Below are positions 1 to 8,332 of a DNA stretch of 64,000 bases, piece after piece. The stretch's first letter is position 1; every line of letters begins with the position of its first letter. The notes under the pieces are model-generated. The model made no database searches and was not told where the DNA came from. It saw nothing but the letters and a program-made list of their open reading frames with translations. Made by a program: the position numbers and the translations under genes. Source of the stretch: SCGC-AAA076-P13 sp964276145 (GTDB lineage: Bacteria > Pseudomonadota > Gammaproteobacteria > Magnimaribacterales > D2472); the NCBI GenBank assembly GCA_964276145.1, contig CAXYDN010000006.1, positions 1 to 64,000 of the forward strand. The letters run 5' to 3'.

Positions 1-145
1 TAATACCTTCTGATTGAGTAACTGTTATAGGGGTGAGGTTAAGATCTTTTATAAATTTTCTTGCTTCTCTTTCAGACTGAGCACTAAGTACTCCTTTTTT
101 CTTTTTACCTAAATTATCAAGAGCTGTGTAGTTAAATGTTGACAT
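1..145 (-). CDS. gspF: Type II secretion inner-membrane platform protein GspF (N-terminal fragment)
   Basis: Only the first 48 codons are present; the gene continues past the left edge of the window. Reading leftward from an ATG at 145, the peptide begins MSTFNYTALDNLGKKKKGVL and continues with an SEREARKFIKDLNLTPI segment. This matches the N-terminal cytoplasmic start of the GspF/PilC family, the polytopic platform protein that couples the secretion ATPase to the pseudopilus. The start lies inside the end of gspE (14 bp overlap), as expected for translational coupling in a gspC-D-E-F operon. The rest of the protein cannot be judged. Confidence 0.85.
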   Translation of the reverse strand, partial: MSTFNYTALDNLGKKKKGVLSAQSEREARKFIKDLNLTPITVTQSEGI

Positions 146-1631
146 CTTCTTTCAGATTTCCAACTCTTATAAGTTCTTCGCAAGAGGTAGTACCATTTTT
201 TAGCAATTCTAAAGATGCGTCATCAATAGATTTATTCTCTTTAAATACATAGTTTGCAATTGCATTTTCTGATGCATTATTGTGTATTAATTCTTTTAAT
301 TCCTTATCTATCTGTATGCATTCTGCAATAGCAATTCTTCCTTGATAGCCTGTGTGAGAGCATGAACTACAACCAGTTGAGCTCCATACCTTTTGAGATG
401 AATCTAAATTAAATAGTTTTTGTGCTTGAGTTGAAGCTACTTCTTCTTTTTTGCAATCCAAACACAATCTTCTTACAAGTCTCTGAGAGATTATTGTTCT
501 TAAGCTAGAAGCTAGCAAGAATGACTCGATACCCATATCTCTTAACCTAGTAATAGCAGCAATAGCACTATTTGTATGAACTGTTGAAAGAACTAAATGT
601 CCTGTTAAACTTGCTTGAATACCGATCTGAGCTGTTTCAACATCCCTCATCTCACCCACCATTACAACATCTGGATCTTGTCTAAGAATCGCTCTAAGGC
701 CTTTAGCAAAGGTATAGCCTGTCTTAGAATTTACTTGGGTCTGCCCTATCCCTCTCAAAGTATATTCAATTGGATCTTCTACTGTAAGTATGTTTTGTGA
801 TGAATCACTTAAATACCTTAAGCCTGAATATAAAGTGGTAGTCTTTCCTGATCCTGTAGGCCCGGTAAATAAAATTATACCCTCTGGGTTCTTAAGAGAT
901 GACTTATAATTTGAAAGTATTTTAGGTGGCAGACCTAAATCTTCTATATTTATTTGAGCTGATTGTTTGTCAAGAAGTCTTAAAACAACTCTCTCACCAT
1001 ATGATGAAGGCAAAGTTGACACTCTAACATCAATACTTTTATCTCCTAGAGAAAGAGACACTCTGCCATCTTGTGGTAGCCTTCTTTCCGAGATATCGAG
1101 TCCTGAAATAATTTTTATTCTTGATATTAAAACAGATGAAATTTTGCTATCTTGAGAAAGAACTTCTCTAAGTATTCCATCCACTCTGAACCTAACAACA
1201 ATTCTATCTTCATAGGGTTCGAAATGTATGTCAGATGCTCTGGCTTTAATTGCCTGGCTTATCACTCCATTTATTAACTTAATTATAGGAGTATCATTTG
1301 AACCACTGAGCAAATCTTCGGTAGCAGAGATAGAGCCTGCAAAAGTTTGGAGATCAAACTCATCAGATAATTCTTCAGAAATGTCATTGGATGCATTGTT
1401 AACAGAAAAGGTATTAGTCAATAATTCATTAAAATTTTCTGGATTACATAGAGTTAAAATAAAGTCATTTTTTAAGAACTTGTATATTTCATGATACAAA
1501 TCAGGTGATATTTTATTAGGTGAAATAACTTCATAACCATCTTTAGTCATATTTGCTATAACTTGATTTTCTTTTACAAAGTCATATGGAAAGATATCAA
1601 AGGTATTTTGTCTTAATTCTTTATCAGACAT
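132..1631 (-). CDS. gspE: Type II secretion system ATPase GspE
   Basis: Hexameric cytoplasmic ATPase that powers pseudopilus assembly in type II secretion. The 499-residue length is normal for GspE. Visible motifs are the Walker A GPTGSGKT (about 257-264), an Asp box around EDPIEY (285-290), the Walker B region DVVMVGEMRD (321-330), a His box STVHTN (349-354), and a C-terminal tetracysteine zinc element (C390, C393, C421, C424) that marks GspE/PilB-type ATPases. The gene lies 6 bp after gspD and overlaps gspF. It could serve a type IV pilus instead, but adjacency to a secretin and a GspC-like protein favours type II secretion. Confidence 0.93.
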   Translation of the reverse strand: MSDKELRQNTFDIFPYDFVKENQVIANMTKDGYEVISPNKISPDLYHEIYKFLKNDFILTLCNPENFNELLTNTFSVNNASNDISEELSDEFDLQTFAGSISATEDLLSGSNDTPIIKLINGVISQAIKARASDIHFEPYEDRIVVRFRVDGILREVLSQDSKISSVLISRIKIISGLDISERRLPQDGRVSLSLGDKSIDVRVSTLPSSYGERVVLRLLDKQSAQINIEDLGLPPKILSNYKSSLKNPEGIILFTGPTGSGKTTTLYSGLRYLSDSSQNILTVEDPIEYTLRGIGQTQVNSKTGYTFAKGLRAILRQDPDVVMVGEMRDVETAQIGIQASLTGHLVLSTVHTNSAIAAITRLRDMGIESFLLASSLRTIISQRLVRRLCLDCKKEEVASTQAQKLFNLDSSQKVWSSTGCSSCSHTGYQGRIAIAECIQIDKELKELIHNNASENAIANYVFKENKSIDDASLELLKNGTTSCEELIRVGNLKEDVNI

Positions 1632-1637
1632 TTTTTG

Positions 1638-3494
1638 TTAATCTTGAGTTTCTGTTAAGTCGATTAACTTAGTTGATTCGCCTGAAAGCATTTGTCTTGC
1701 TTTAATATAGTTATATTTTTCATTTGAAGTTGCATTTGCAGAATTTGAATCAGTGATTATTGTTGGTCTCAAAAAAACCATTAGATTTTTCTTAACAGTG
1801 GTAGATGAAGAAGATTGAAATAATTTTCCAAGAATAGGCACAGAGCCAAGAAAAGGTACTTTAGAAATACTATCTTGGGTATCTTCATCAACTAGTCCAC
1901 CTAGGACGATAATTTGGTTGTTATCAACAAGCGCAGTCGTTTCGATTGCTCTTTTGTTAGTAATAATATCAATGCCACTCATTGGGACTCCTGCAACACC
2001 TGAAACCTCAATTTTAATCTTCAGAACTACTGAACTACCTTCATTTATTTGAGGTGTTACCTCAAGCTTAATACCTACTTCTTGTCTCGATGTAGTTCTA
2101 AATGGATTTGCATTATTTGTTCCTAAACTTTCACCTGTTGTGATGGGAATTTCTTGACCAATGATTGATGTTGCAAGCTCATTATCCATTGCCATAATTG
2201 AGGGTGTTGAGAGAATATTTGAATTTGAATCTTGAGCTATTGCATTAATAATACCAACGAAGTTATCTTTGCCAGGAGTAAGGTCGCCAAAACCAGCAAT
2301 TAAGCCTTGTGTATTTAGTAATGAAGCAGCTGCGGTAGTTGATAGGGTTACATCTGTACTATCAGCTGCAGATCCTACTATTGAAAGTAAGTCTGGACCT
2401 GAGCCTGTAAATCTTGTTACACCAATTGGTACACTATCTTTATCGGTACCATTAAAAATAGTTTCAATTCCTAAATTTTTTGCTGCTGTTTCTGAAAGCT
2501 CTACAATAATTGCCTCAACTAAGACTTGAGCTCTTCTTATATCCAGTTGGGAAATGATATTCCTGATTGTACTAAGGTTTGCTTCAGCCGATGCAATAAT
2601 TAAAGAATTAGTTTTTTCATGATGGGTAATTACAGTTTTAACATCATCAGCATCAGGAAGAAAACTCCCAGAAATAGAACTTAATATTGCAGCTATATCA
2701 GCTGATTTTGCATACTTTAAATATATTACATCAATGGAATCATCTGATTTAACATCTCGATCAAGGGATTTAAGTGTATCTTTAATATTAGAAGTGACAA
2801 ATTCGTTAGCAGAAACTATTACAGAATTAGATGGACTAAATGGAATAGCAATGAATTTATTAATTGTAGGGTTGTTTTGAGCCTTTAATTTATCTAATAT
2901 CCTCACCGCTTCAATCGATGATAGATTATCAAGCTTTACTATTGAGATTTTAGCAGTATTATTTTTATCAAGATCTTTTATTAAATCGCTAATTCTTTCT
3001 ACATTGCTTACTCTATCAACAAGTAAAATCGAATTAATTGATGGGATACTAGATAGATGAGATTGTCTTCCGGTAATTGGCTTAATCATTGGCAGAATTT
3101 CTTCAGTTGACCTGTTAAATAAAGGTAAGACAACTGTCTGATAGTCACCAGAAGATATTGATGAAGCATTCTTATCCCTTGTAGCCTCATTTTCCGGAAC
3201 AACTCTTACAAAACTGTCTTCTACAATTGCACTAAAACCATTTACTTGAATTGTTCTTAAATATACATCCCATACCTGGATTCTATTTAAATTTGCATTA
3301 GAGTAAATTGTTATTCTTCCTTTAACTCTTGGGTCAAGGATAATTGTTTTTTTTGAAAATTGAGCTATATCTTGCGTTACTTTTTTAATATCAACATCTT
3401 CATAATTAAGAATAAAAGAATCTTGAGAGTAAAGTGAATTAATATTTCCAATGGAAAGCATTAATAGTAGTAAAATTTTATTAAGAGTATGCAT
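1638..3494 (-). CDS. gspD: Type II secretion system outer-membrane secretin GspD
   Basis: Outer-membrane secretin that forms the exit channel of type II secretion. The 618-residue protein starts with a hydrophobic signal peptide (about 1-23). It continues with N0/N1-type periplasmic domains containing repeated VxxVERISDLIKDLD-like segments, then the C-terminal secretin domain. Typical secretin signatures include LVEAIIVELSE, STPSIMAMDN and VPFLGSVPILGKLF near the end. It sits between gspC (5 bp upstream) and gspE (6 bp downstream). No pilotin gene is visible in the window. Confidence 0.93.
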   Translation of the reverse strand: MHTLNKILLLLMLSIGNINSLYSQDSFILNYEDVDIKKVTQDIAQFSKKTIILDPRVKGRITIYSNANLNRIQVWDVYLRTIQVNGFSAIVEDSFVRVVPENEATRDKNASSISSGDYQTVVLPLFNRSTEEILPMIKPITGRQSHLSSIPSINSILLVDRVSNVERISDLIKDLDKNNTAKISIVKLDNLSSIEAVRILDKLKAQNNPTINKFIAIPFSPSNSVIVSANEFVTSNIKDTLKSLDRDVKSDDSIDVIYLKYAKSADIAAILSSISGSFLPDADDVKTVITHHEKTNSLIIASAEANLSTIRNIISQLDIRRAQVLVEAIIVELSETAAKNLGIETIFNGTDKDSVPIGVTRFTGSGPDLLSIVGSAADSTDVTLSTTAAASLLNTQGLIAGFGDLTPGKDNFVGIINAIAQDSNSNILSTPSIMAMDNELATSIIGQEIPITTGESLGTNNANPFRTTSRQEVGIKLEVTPQINEGSSVVLKIKIEVSGVAGVPMSGIDIITNKRAIETTALVDNNQIIVLGGLVDEDTQDSISKVPFLGSVPILGKLFQSSSSTTVKKNLMVFLRPTIITDSNSANATSNEKYNYIKARQMLSGESTKLIDLTETQD

Positions 3495-3499
3495 ATTAC

Positions 3500-3901
3500 C
3501 TATTTATCTTTTTGTCTCTCAATTCTATACATTTTTTGTCCTTGACGGAATAAGGCATCATTTTGATTTACTTCCACAAGCTCAAATGAGCCTTCAAGAA
3601 GATCTCCAAGTGTAACAAGAAATTCTTTATTGCCTTTTTTAACAATTACAGAAGAGTCTTGATTGCCAGACCTTACACCTATTAATTTATAATTAAATTC
3701 TACTTGATTACTTTCTTCAATAAGGGTCTCATCTACTTTTAGTGATGAAGAGCTAGTTTTAAAATCATTAAGATTCATATTGTCTATTGTTAATATTTTT
3801 GGTTTATCAATATTAGAGGAAATAATTAAAAATGTAATAAATACTGCAGGTATAAACAGTAGAGATAAAGTTACTTTTTTTATAATTTTAAAATTTAACA
3901 T
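3500..3901 (-). CDS. gspC: Short type II secretion inner-membrane protein GspC
   Basis: Single-pass inner-membrane protein that links the secretin to the inner-membrane platform. It has a short cytoplasmic N-terminus, one transmembrane helix (about 8-29) and a periplasmic homology region with the conserved YKLIGVRSG...VIVKKG pattern. At 133 residues it is about half the usual GspC length and ends soon after the homology region, so the C-terminal PDZ or coiled-coil part is missing. Identification rests on the homology-region pattern and on position ahead of gspD. The start codon directly abuts a terminator-like hairpin. Confidence 0.78.
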   Translation of the reverse strand: MLNFKIIKKVTLSLLFIPAVFITFLIISSNIDKPKILTIDNMNLNDFKTSSSSLKVDETLIEESNQVEFNYKLIGVRSGNQDSSVIVKKGNKEFLVTLGDLLEGSFELVEVNQNDALFRQGQKMYRIERQKDK

Positions 3902-3938
3902 AAAAATATAGGGCTACTATTGTAGCCCATATTTTTAC
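3902..3938 (-). terminator. Intrinsic terminator-like hairpin between phoR and gspC
   Basis: Perfect 7-bp GC-rich stem GGGCTAC / GTAGCCC (3911-3917 and 3922-3928) with a 4-nt loop. It is flanked by A-rich and T-rich runs that extend the pairing and give a U-tract on the minus strand. It should end transcripts from phoBR or the porin remnant. Unusually, the U-tract runs straight into the gspC ATG. The near-symmetry means it could also work on the plus strand. Confidence 0.7.
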
Positions 3939-3945
3939 TTAACAA

Positions 3946-4029
3946 TTAAAAACTAAACTTAACACCCAATGCGAATGAAGCATCTAGTTTAAATTGATCG
4001 ATAATAAATGTTCCAGATTTATTGAATGC
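3946..4029 (-). pseudogene. 3' remnant of an outer-membrane beta-barrel protein
   Basis: Immediately after the phoR stop, in the same frame, 27 codons read on to a TAA. The encoded end is IDQFKLDASFALGVKFSF: alternating hydrophobic residues and a terminal phenylalanine, as in the last beta-strand of OmpW- or porin-type barrels, where the C-terminal F is the BAM recognition signal. No start codon or upstream body exists because phoR occupies that space. A terminator follows directly. I infer the tail of a deleted outer-membrane protein gene; the fragment is too short to assign to a family. Confidence 0.45.
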
Positions 4030-5801
4030 TTATTTGCCTAACGGGAGTGTAAACCAAAACTGAGAACCTTTGTTGGGGGCATTTTTAACACCCACATCAC
4101 CGTTAAGACTATTTACTAGATTTTTAACAATAGCCAAGCCAAGCCCACTGCCTTTTTTCTCGGAAGCTCTAGCCTCAGCTGTTCTAAAAAATCTATCAAA
4201 AATTAATAACTTATCTTCATCTGATATACCACGACCTGTGTCAGTGACAGAAATGATTATATTTTCATCTTTAATTTTTGTTTGTGTATTGATAGTAATA
4301 GTTGAATTCTCTTCACTATACTTAAATGCATTATCAATTAGATTTGTTAGTATTCTTTCAAGTGCTTTTTTATCAGCCAAAACATATTGAGGCTTACTTG
4401 GAGACATAGATTCTATAGAAATGTTTTTCTTTTTACCAAGATGTTTAAGGGAATCAATAACCTCATCAATAGAATGCTTTATATCAATTTCTTCTATTAT
4501 AAGTTTCAATTCTCCATGATCTATTCTTGAGAGATCTAGTAGGTCTGTTACCATTTCGGTTAATCTTTCGGAGTTGTGCAAAATTGCTTTAGAAAAAACT
4601 TTTGCTTGCTTCTTATCATCTAGCGCTCCCTGCAATAAAGTTTCTGAATTTGCTCTAATAACGCTCACAGGAGTTCTTAATTCATGCGATACATTTGAAA
4701 TGAAGTCTCTTCTCATGGAGCTCAACTGTCTAAGTTGGGTTATGTCATGAATAACTAATATAAATTCTTTACTTGTTTTTGATTGATTCATTGAAGCTAG
4801 AATCCATTTAGTAGACTTATCTTTATTTTCAATCTCAAACTCTATATCAGCAGATTTAGTCCTTTTTGTTTTTTTATAGAGACTTTGTATTGATTTAACA
4901 TCTAAATCTTTTATATCTAGATCTATAATATTTTTTCTATTCAATATTAGTAAAAACTGTTCGTTGCAATAGGTTATTTGGCCTCCCTTGTTTGCAACCA
5001 TAATTCCTTCACCAAGATCATCGAGCACAGATCCAAACTCATCTCTTTGCTTAGCTAATAAATTAATTTGAGATTTTAAATCTTCTGATATTTGCGAAAT
5101 ACTTCTGGCTACATTGCCAAATTCATCAACTCTATCTGTTGGCAATGCTTTAATAGAGCTTTTCTTAAGTGAGCCACCAGCGAGATTTGATGCAGCATTA
5201 GCAAGTTCTGCAATGCTTGTATATGTATAGTTAGCTGCAACACCACTAGCAATAGTTGCAACCAATAATGCAACCATGGCAACTAGTAATATGGATAAGT
5301 CTAAACTTTGAATAGCTTTATCTAGATAGGTATAAGGAACTGCAATTCTTATAATATTGGGTGATACTTCATTCTTGTCTCTTATAGCAAAGTAAAGTTG
5401 TTGTTGTTGAACAGAGTTGCTATATCTTGATGACCAACCAAAGCCATTATTTATTGCCTCAATAAATTCTTCTCTATCATGCTGTGATTTTCTAGAGAAG
5501 CAAGCTCTGTTTGATCTATATATGAATCTCCAATAACAGTTCCGTCATTTAATATTAAAGTCACCCTTGAATTTGATGCTTTACCCAGTCTATCGGCAAT
5601 AGAATCTGCATTATTATTTACTTGTAATTCATCAACCTCATCAATATATTCTACAAGTAAGGATGCTTGTCTTTGAAGTTGCTCTACAATTTGTTGTTCA
5701 AAAGTTTTTGTGAGATCTCTCTCGGCAATAATGTAAGAAACAGTGATACTTATACTAAGAGAAATAAATACTAATAAAAAAATTCGGGATCTAATGCCCA
5801 T
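4030..5801 (-). pseudogene. phoR: Phosphate-regulon sensor kinase PhoR, interrupted by one frameshift
   Basis: Membrane histidine kinase partner of PhoB. The 5' part (5451-5801) encodes a transmembrane start and a periplasmic domain. The 3' part (from 5277 down, with frame open upstream to about 5480) encodes a second membrane helix, HAMP-like linker, PAS domain, the H-box VSHELRTPVSVI, and N/G boxes DNAFKYS, DTGRGIS and GSGLGLAIVKNL. The two frames meet near 5480-5484, where LENHS in one frame becomes HDREEF in the other. Adding one base there would restore a continuous protein of about 590 residues. All kinase motifs are intact, so this may be a sequencing or assembly indel rather than true loss. 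It lies 2 bp after phoB. Confidence 0.85.
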
Positions 5802-5803
5802 AT

Positions 5804-6496
5804 TTAATCAGGGGTTCTTGTGAACTTGTAACCAACTCCCCTTATAGTTTGAACATACTTACCCATACTGCCAAGCTTTTCTCTTAAACGCTTAATATGT
5901 GTATCTACTGTTCTTGTTGTAACTTCAGCACTATAACCCCAAACATCAGACAATAACTGATCTCTAGATTGAACTCTGCCTCTTCTATCAACAAGTTGAC
6001 ATAGTAATTTAAATTCAAGGGCAGTAAGAGTTATTTCATTATTATCTACAAAAACTTCATGGGACTCTGTGTCGATAGATAATTGTCCAAATTGTCTTTG
6101 AACCTCAACATTATCTGATTTTTTTTCTCCTCTTTTTAAGACTGCTTTCATCCTAAGAATGAGCTCTCTTACACTAAATGGTTTAGTAACATAATCATCA
6201 GCACCAAGCTCAAAACCGACAACCTTATCAACCTCGTCATCTTTAGCTGTTAAAATTATTATTGGAACGGAAGATTTCTCTTTATCCGATTTAATCTCCC
6301 TGCATAAATCCAAACCTGAACCATCGGGAAGCATTAAATCTAAAAGTATTAAAGAGAAGGAGTCTGATTCAATCTGAGATTTAGCTTCTAGCAATGATGA
6401 TGCGCTAACAACATGATATCCCTCTCTAGAGATATTGTACTCTAAGGTCTTTCTTATATCTGGCTCATCTTCAATAATTAATATTTTTTGTGACAT
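5804..6496 (-). CDS. phoB: Phosphate-regulon response regulator PhoB
   Basis: OmpR/PhoB-family DNA-binding response regulator of 230 residues. The receiver domain shows the acidic pocket E9-D10-E11, the phospho-acceptor D53 (LLDLMLPDGSG), TAK, and KPFSVREL. The C-terminal winged helix includes LTALEFKLL and RTVDTHIKRLREKLG, ending with TIRGVGYKF. The first residues and the phoR partner directly downstream support PhoB over other OmpR-type regulators. The promoter region is AT-rich; I do not see a convincing Pho box in front of it. Confidence 0.92.
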   Translation of the reverse strand: MSQKILIIEDEPDIRKTLEYNISREGYHVVSASSLLEAKSQIESDSFSLILLDLMLPDGSGLDLCREIKSDKEKSSVPIIILTAKDDEVDKVVGFELGADDYVTKPFSVRELILRMKAVLKRGEKKSDNVEVQRQFGQLSIDTESHEVFVDNNEITLTALEFKLLCQLVDRRGRVQSRDQLLSDVWGYSAEVTTRTVDTHIKRLREKLGSMGKYVQTIRGVGYKFTRTPD

Positions 6497-6571
6497 AAGT
6501 AAATAAGATTAAACTATACCTAGATATTTATACTCTTTTTTTTTAAAAGATACAGTATTTTTATTATAAAT

Positions 6572-8248
6572 TTAAAATTCTTGTTCAAACTGTTTTCTCA
6601 GGGCTGGTTTGTCAAATTTTCCTGATCCAACTTTAGGCAGATTACTATCTAAAAATTTTATATTTAAAGGTATTTTGAAGGAAGCTAATCTTGTCGCTAA
6701 AAATGACTGGAGTTCATCTGAGGTCAGACTCGAATCTTCTCTCAAAAATATTGCTGCACATAATACCTCGCCAAGTCTTTCATCTGATATACCAAATGCA
6801 ACTGCTTCTAAGACATCTTTATGCTCATACATAGCTGCTTCAACTTCTGGGCAAGCAATATTCTCCCCTCCTCTAATGACAATATCTTTAACTCTATCAA
6901 GAATGTATAAAAAAGGACCTTCGAATTTTCCTAAGTCTCCAGACTTAAACCAGCCATCGTCACTCATACATTCTTTTGTAGCTTCAGGATTTTTCCAGTA
7001 ACAAATCATATTTCCTAAGGACTTAATTGCAATTTCACCAATCTCTCCTTCCCCAAGCTCGTTCCAGTTTTCATCTATGATTCTAATTTCAGTTAAAGGA
7101 GGGACAACTCTTCCTGTTGATTGAGGGTGATCAACATATTCATCTCCACTTCCAAGAGCTCCTAATGCATTTGTTTCTGATAGACCATAACCAATACCAG
7201 GTCTTGCTTCGAATTCAGAATCAAGTTGTTTAACATGCTCAGCCGGTCTTGGTGCCCCACCAGCTCCAAGTGTCTTTAAGGATGAAAGGTCATAATTTAA
7301 TCTCTCAGGATGATTTAATAATTCCCATGTTTGTGTTGGTACACCTGTGATATCAGATATTTTTTCTTGTTCTATTAATTGCAATGCTCTGCCAGCATCC
7401 CATTTTTTCATCATAACAATTTTACGTCCAACCAAGATGGACATAAACATACCTGCATGACTTCCTGTAACGTGAAAAAGTGGCACACAAAGTAAAATTG
7501 CTGAAGCCTCGTCGAGTAATGGAGGAGTATTTGGATTTTTTTGATTATCAACTTCTTTCATAATAGAAGAAAAACATGCCCAGCTAAATAGGGTTGCAAT
7601 TACTGCTTTTTGAGAAGATAAAACTCCTTTAGGTTTGCCTGTTGAGCCAGATGTATAGTAAATAGTTGCTGGGTCATTTCTACCAATTTCAATATCAGGA
7701 AAGGAAATAGATTGTTCATTAATGAATTCTGAAAAAGACCTAAATAATGGGTCAGGAGTATAGGTCGTTACAATTTTTTTAACATCCTTGAGAGATTCTA
7801 AACCTTGCATTCTTTTTTGGTCTGCAAATAAAAGTTTTGCATCTGAATGTTCTAAACCATATATAACTTCAGAAGGCACCCACCATGAATTAAGAGGAAC
7901 ACAAACGGCACCAATACCGACTATCCCTAAATAAGCAAAAATAAATTCAGGATTATTCTGCATACAAATTGCAACTTTATCGCCCTTACTAATACCTTCG
8001 TTAATTAGAGCATTTGCTGTCTGAGCACTTTTTTCAAATACTTGTTTATAAGTATATCTTTCATCATCAAATACGATGCACTCTTTATCAGCATGCAAAA
8101 GAGCAAAATCTAAATAACCTCTAATGCTATCCGGAAAATTGACATATTCATTAAATGTAACCCCTGATTCATTGATAACCTCTTTGGTTTCAAACATCTG
8201 ACCAGGCGCAGTAACTTGAGATAATATTTCTTGATATAAGTCTTTCAT
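6572..8248 (-). CDS. AMP-forming acyl-CoA synthetase (fatty-acid--CoA ligase family)
   Basis: ANL-superfamily adenylating enzyme that activates a carboxylic acid to acyl-AMP and then acyl-CoA. The 558-residue protein carries the P-loop TIYYTSGSTGKPKG (195-208), the adenine-binding motif GYGLSETNA, the hinge region DRVKDIVIRGGENI, and the C-terminal catalytic-lysine segment PKVGSGKFDKPALRK. The motifs fit a medium- or long-chain acyl-CoA synthetase, but substrate cannot be set from sequence alone. It is transcribed toward phoB with a 75-bp gap and is divergent from the gamma-glutamyltransferase gene. Confidence 0.85.
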   Translation of the reverse strand: MKDLYQEILSQVTAPGQMFETKEVINESGVTFNEYVNFPDSIRGYLDFALLHADKECIVFDDERYTYKQVFEKSAQTANALINEGISKGDKVAICMQNNPEFIFAYLGIVGIGAVCVPLNSWWVPSEVIYGLEHSDAKLLFADQKRMQGLESLKDVKKIVTTYTPDPLFRSFSEFINEQSISFPDIEIGRNDPATIYYTSGSTGKPKGVLSSQKAVIATLFSWACFSSIMKEVDNQKNPNTPPLLDEASAILLCVPLFHVTGSHAGMFMSILVGRKIVMMKKWDAGRALQLIEQEKISDITGVPTQTWELLNHPERLNYDLSSLKTLGAGGAPRPAEHVKQLDSEFEARPGIGYGLSETNALGALGSGDEYVDHPQSTGRVVPPLTEIRIIDENWNELGEGEIGEIAIKSLGNMICYWKNPEATKECMSDDGWFKSGDLGKFEGPFLYILDRVKDIVIRGGENIACPEVEAAMYEHKDVLEAVAFGISDERLGEVLCAAIFLREDSSLTSDELQSFLATRLASFKIPLNIKFLDSNLPKVGSGKFDKPALRKQFEQEF

Positions 8249-8332
8249 TGATGATGTATATATAATTTATATTTAAAAAAGTTATTATATCTAAACACAA
8301 AATTTAGTATATTTTTATTAGGGATTTTTATT

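Noticed and set aside
6497..6571. Possible Pho box before phoB (CTGTAT-like half-site)
   Set aside because: Only one weak half-site; the 11-bp spaced direct repeat expected of a Pho box is not there.
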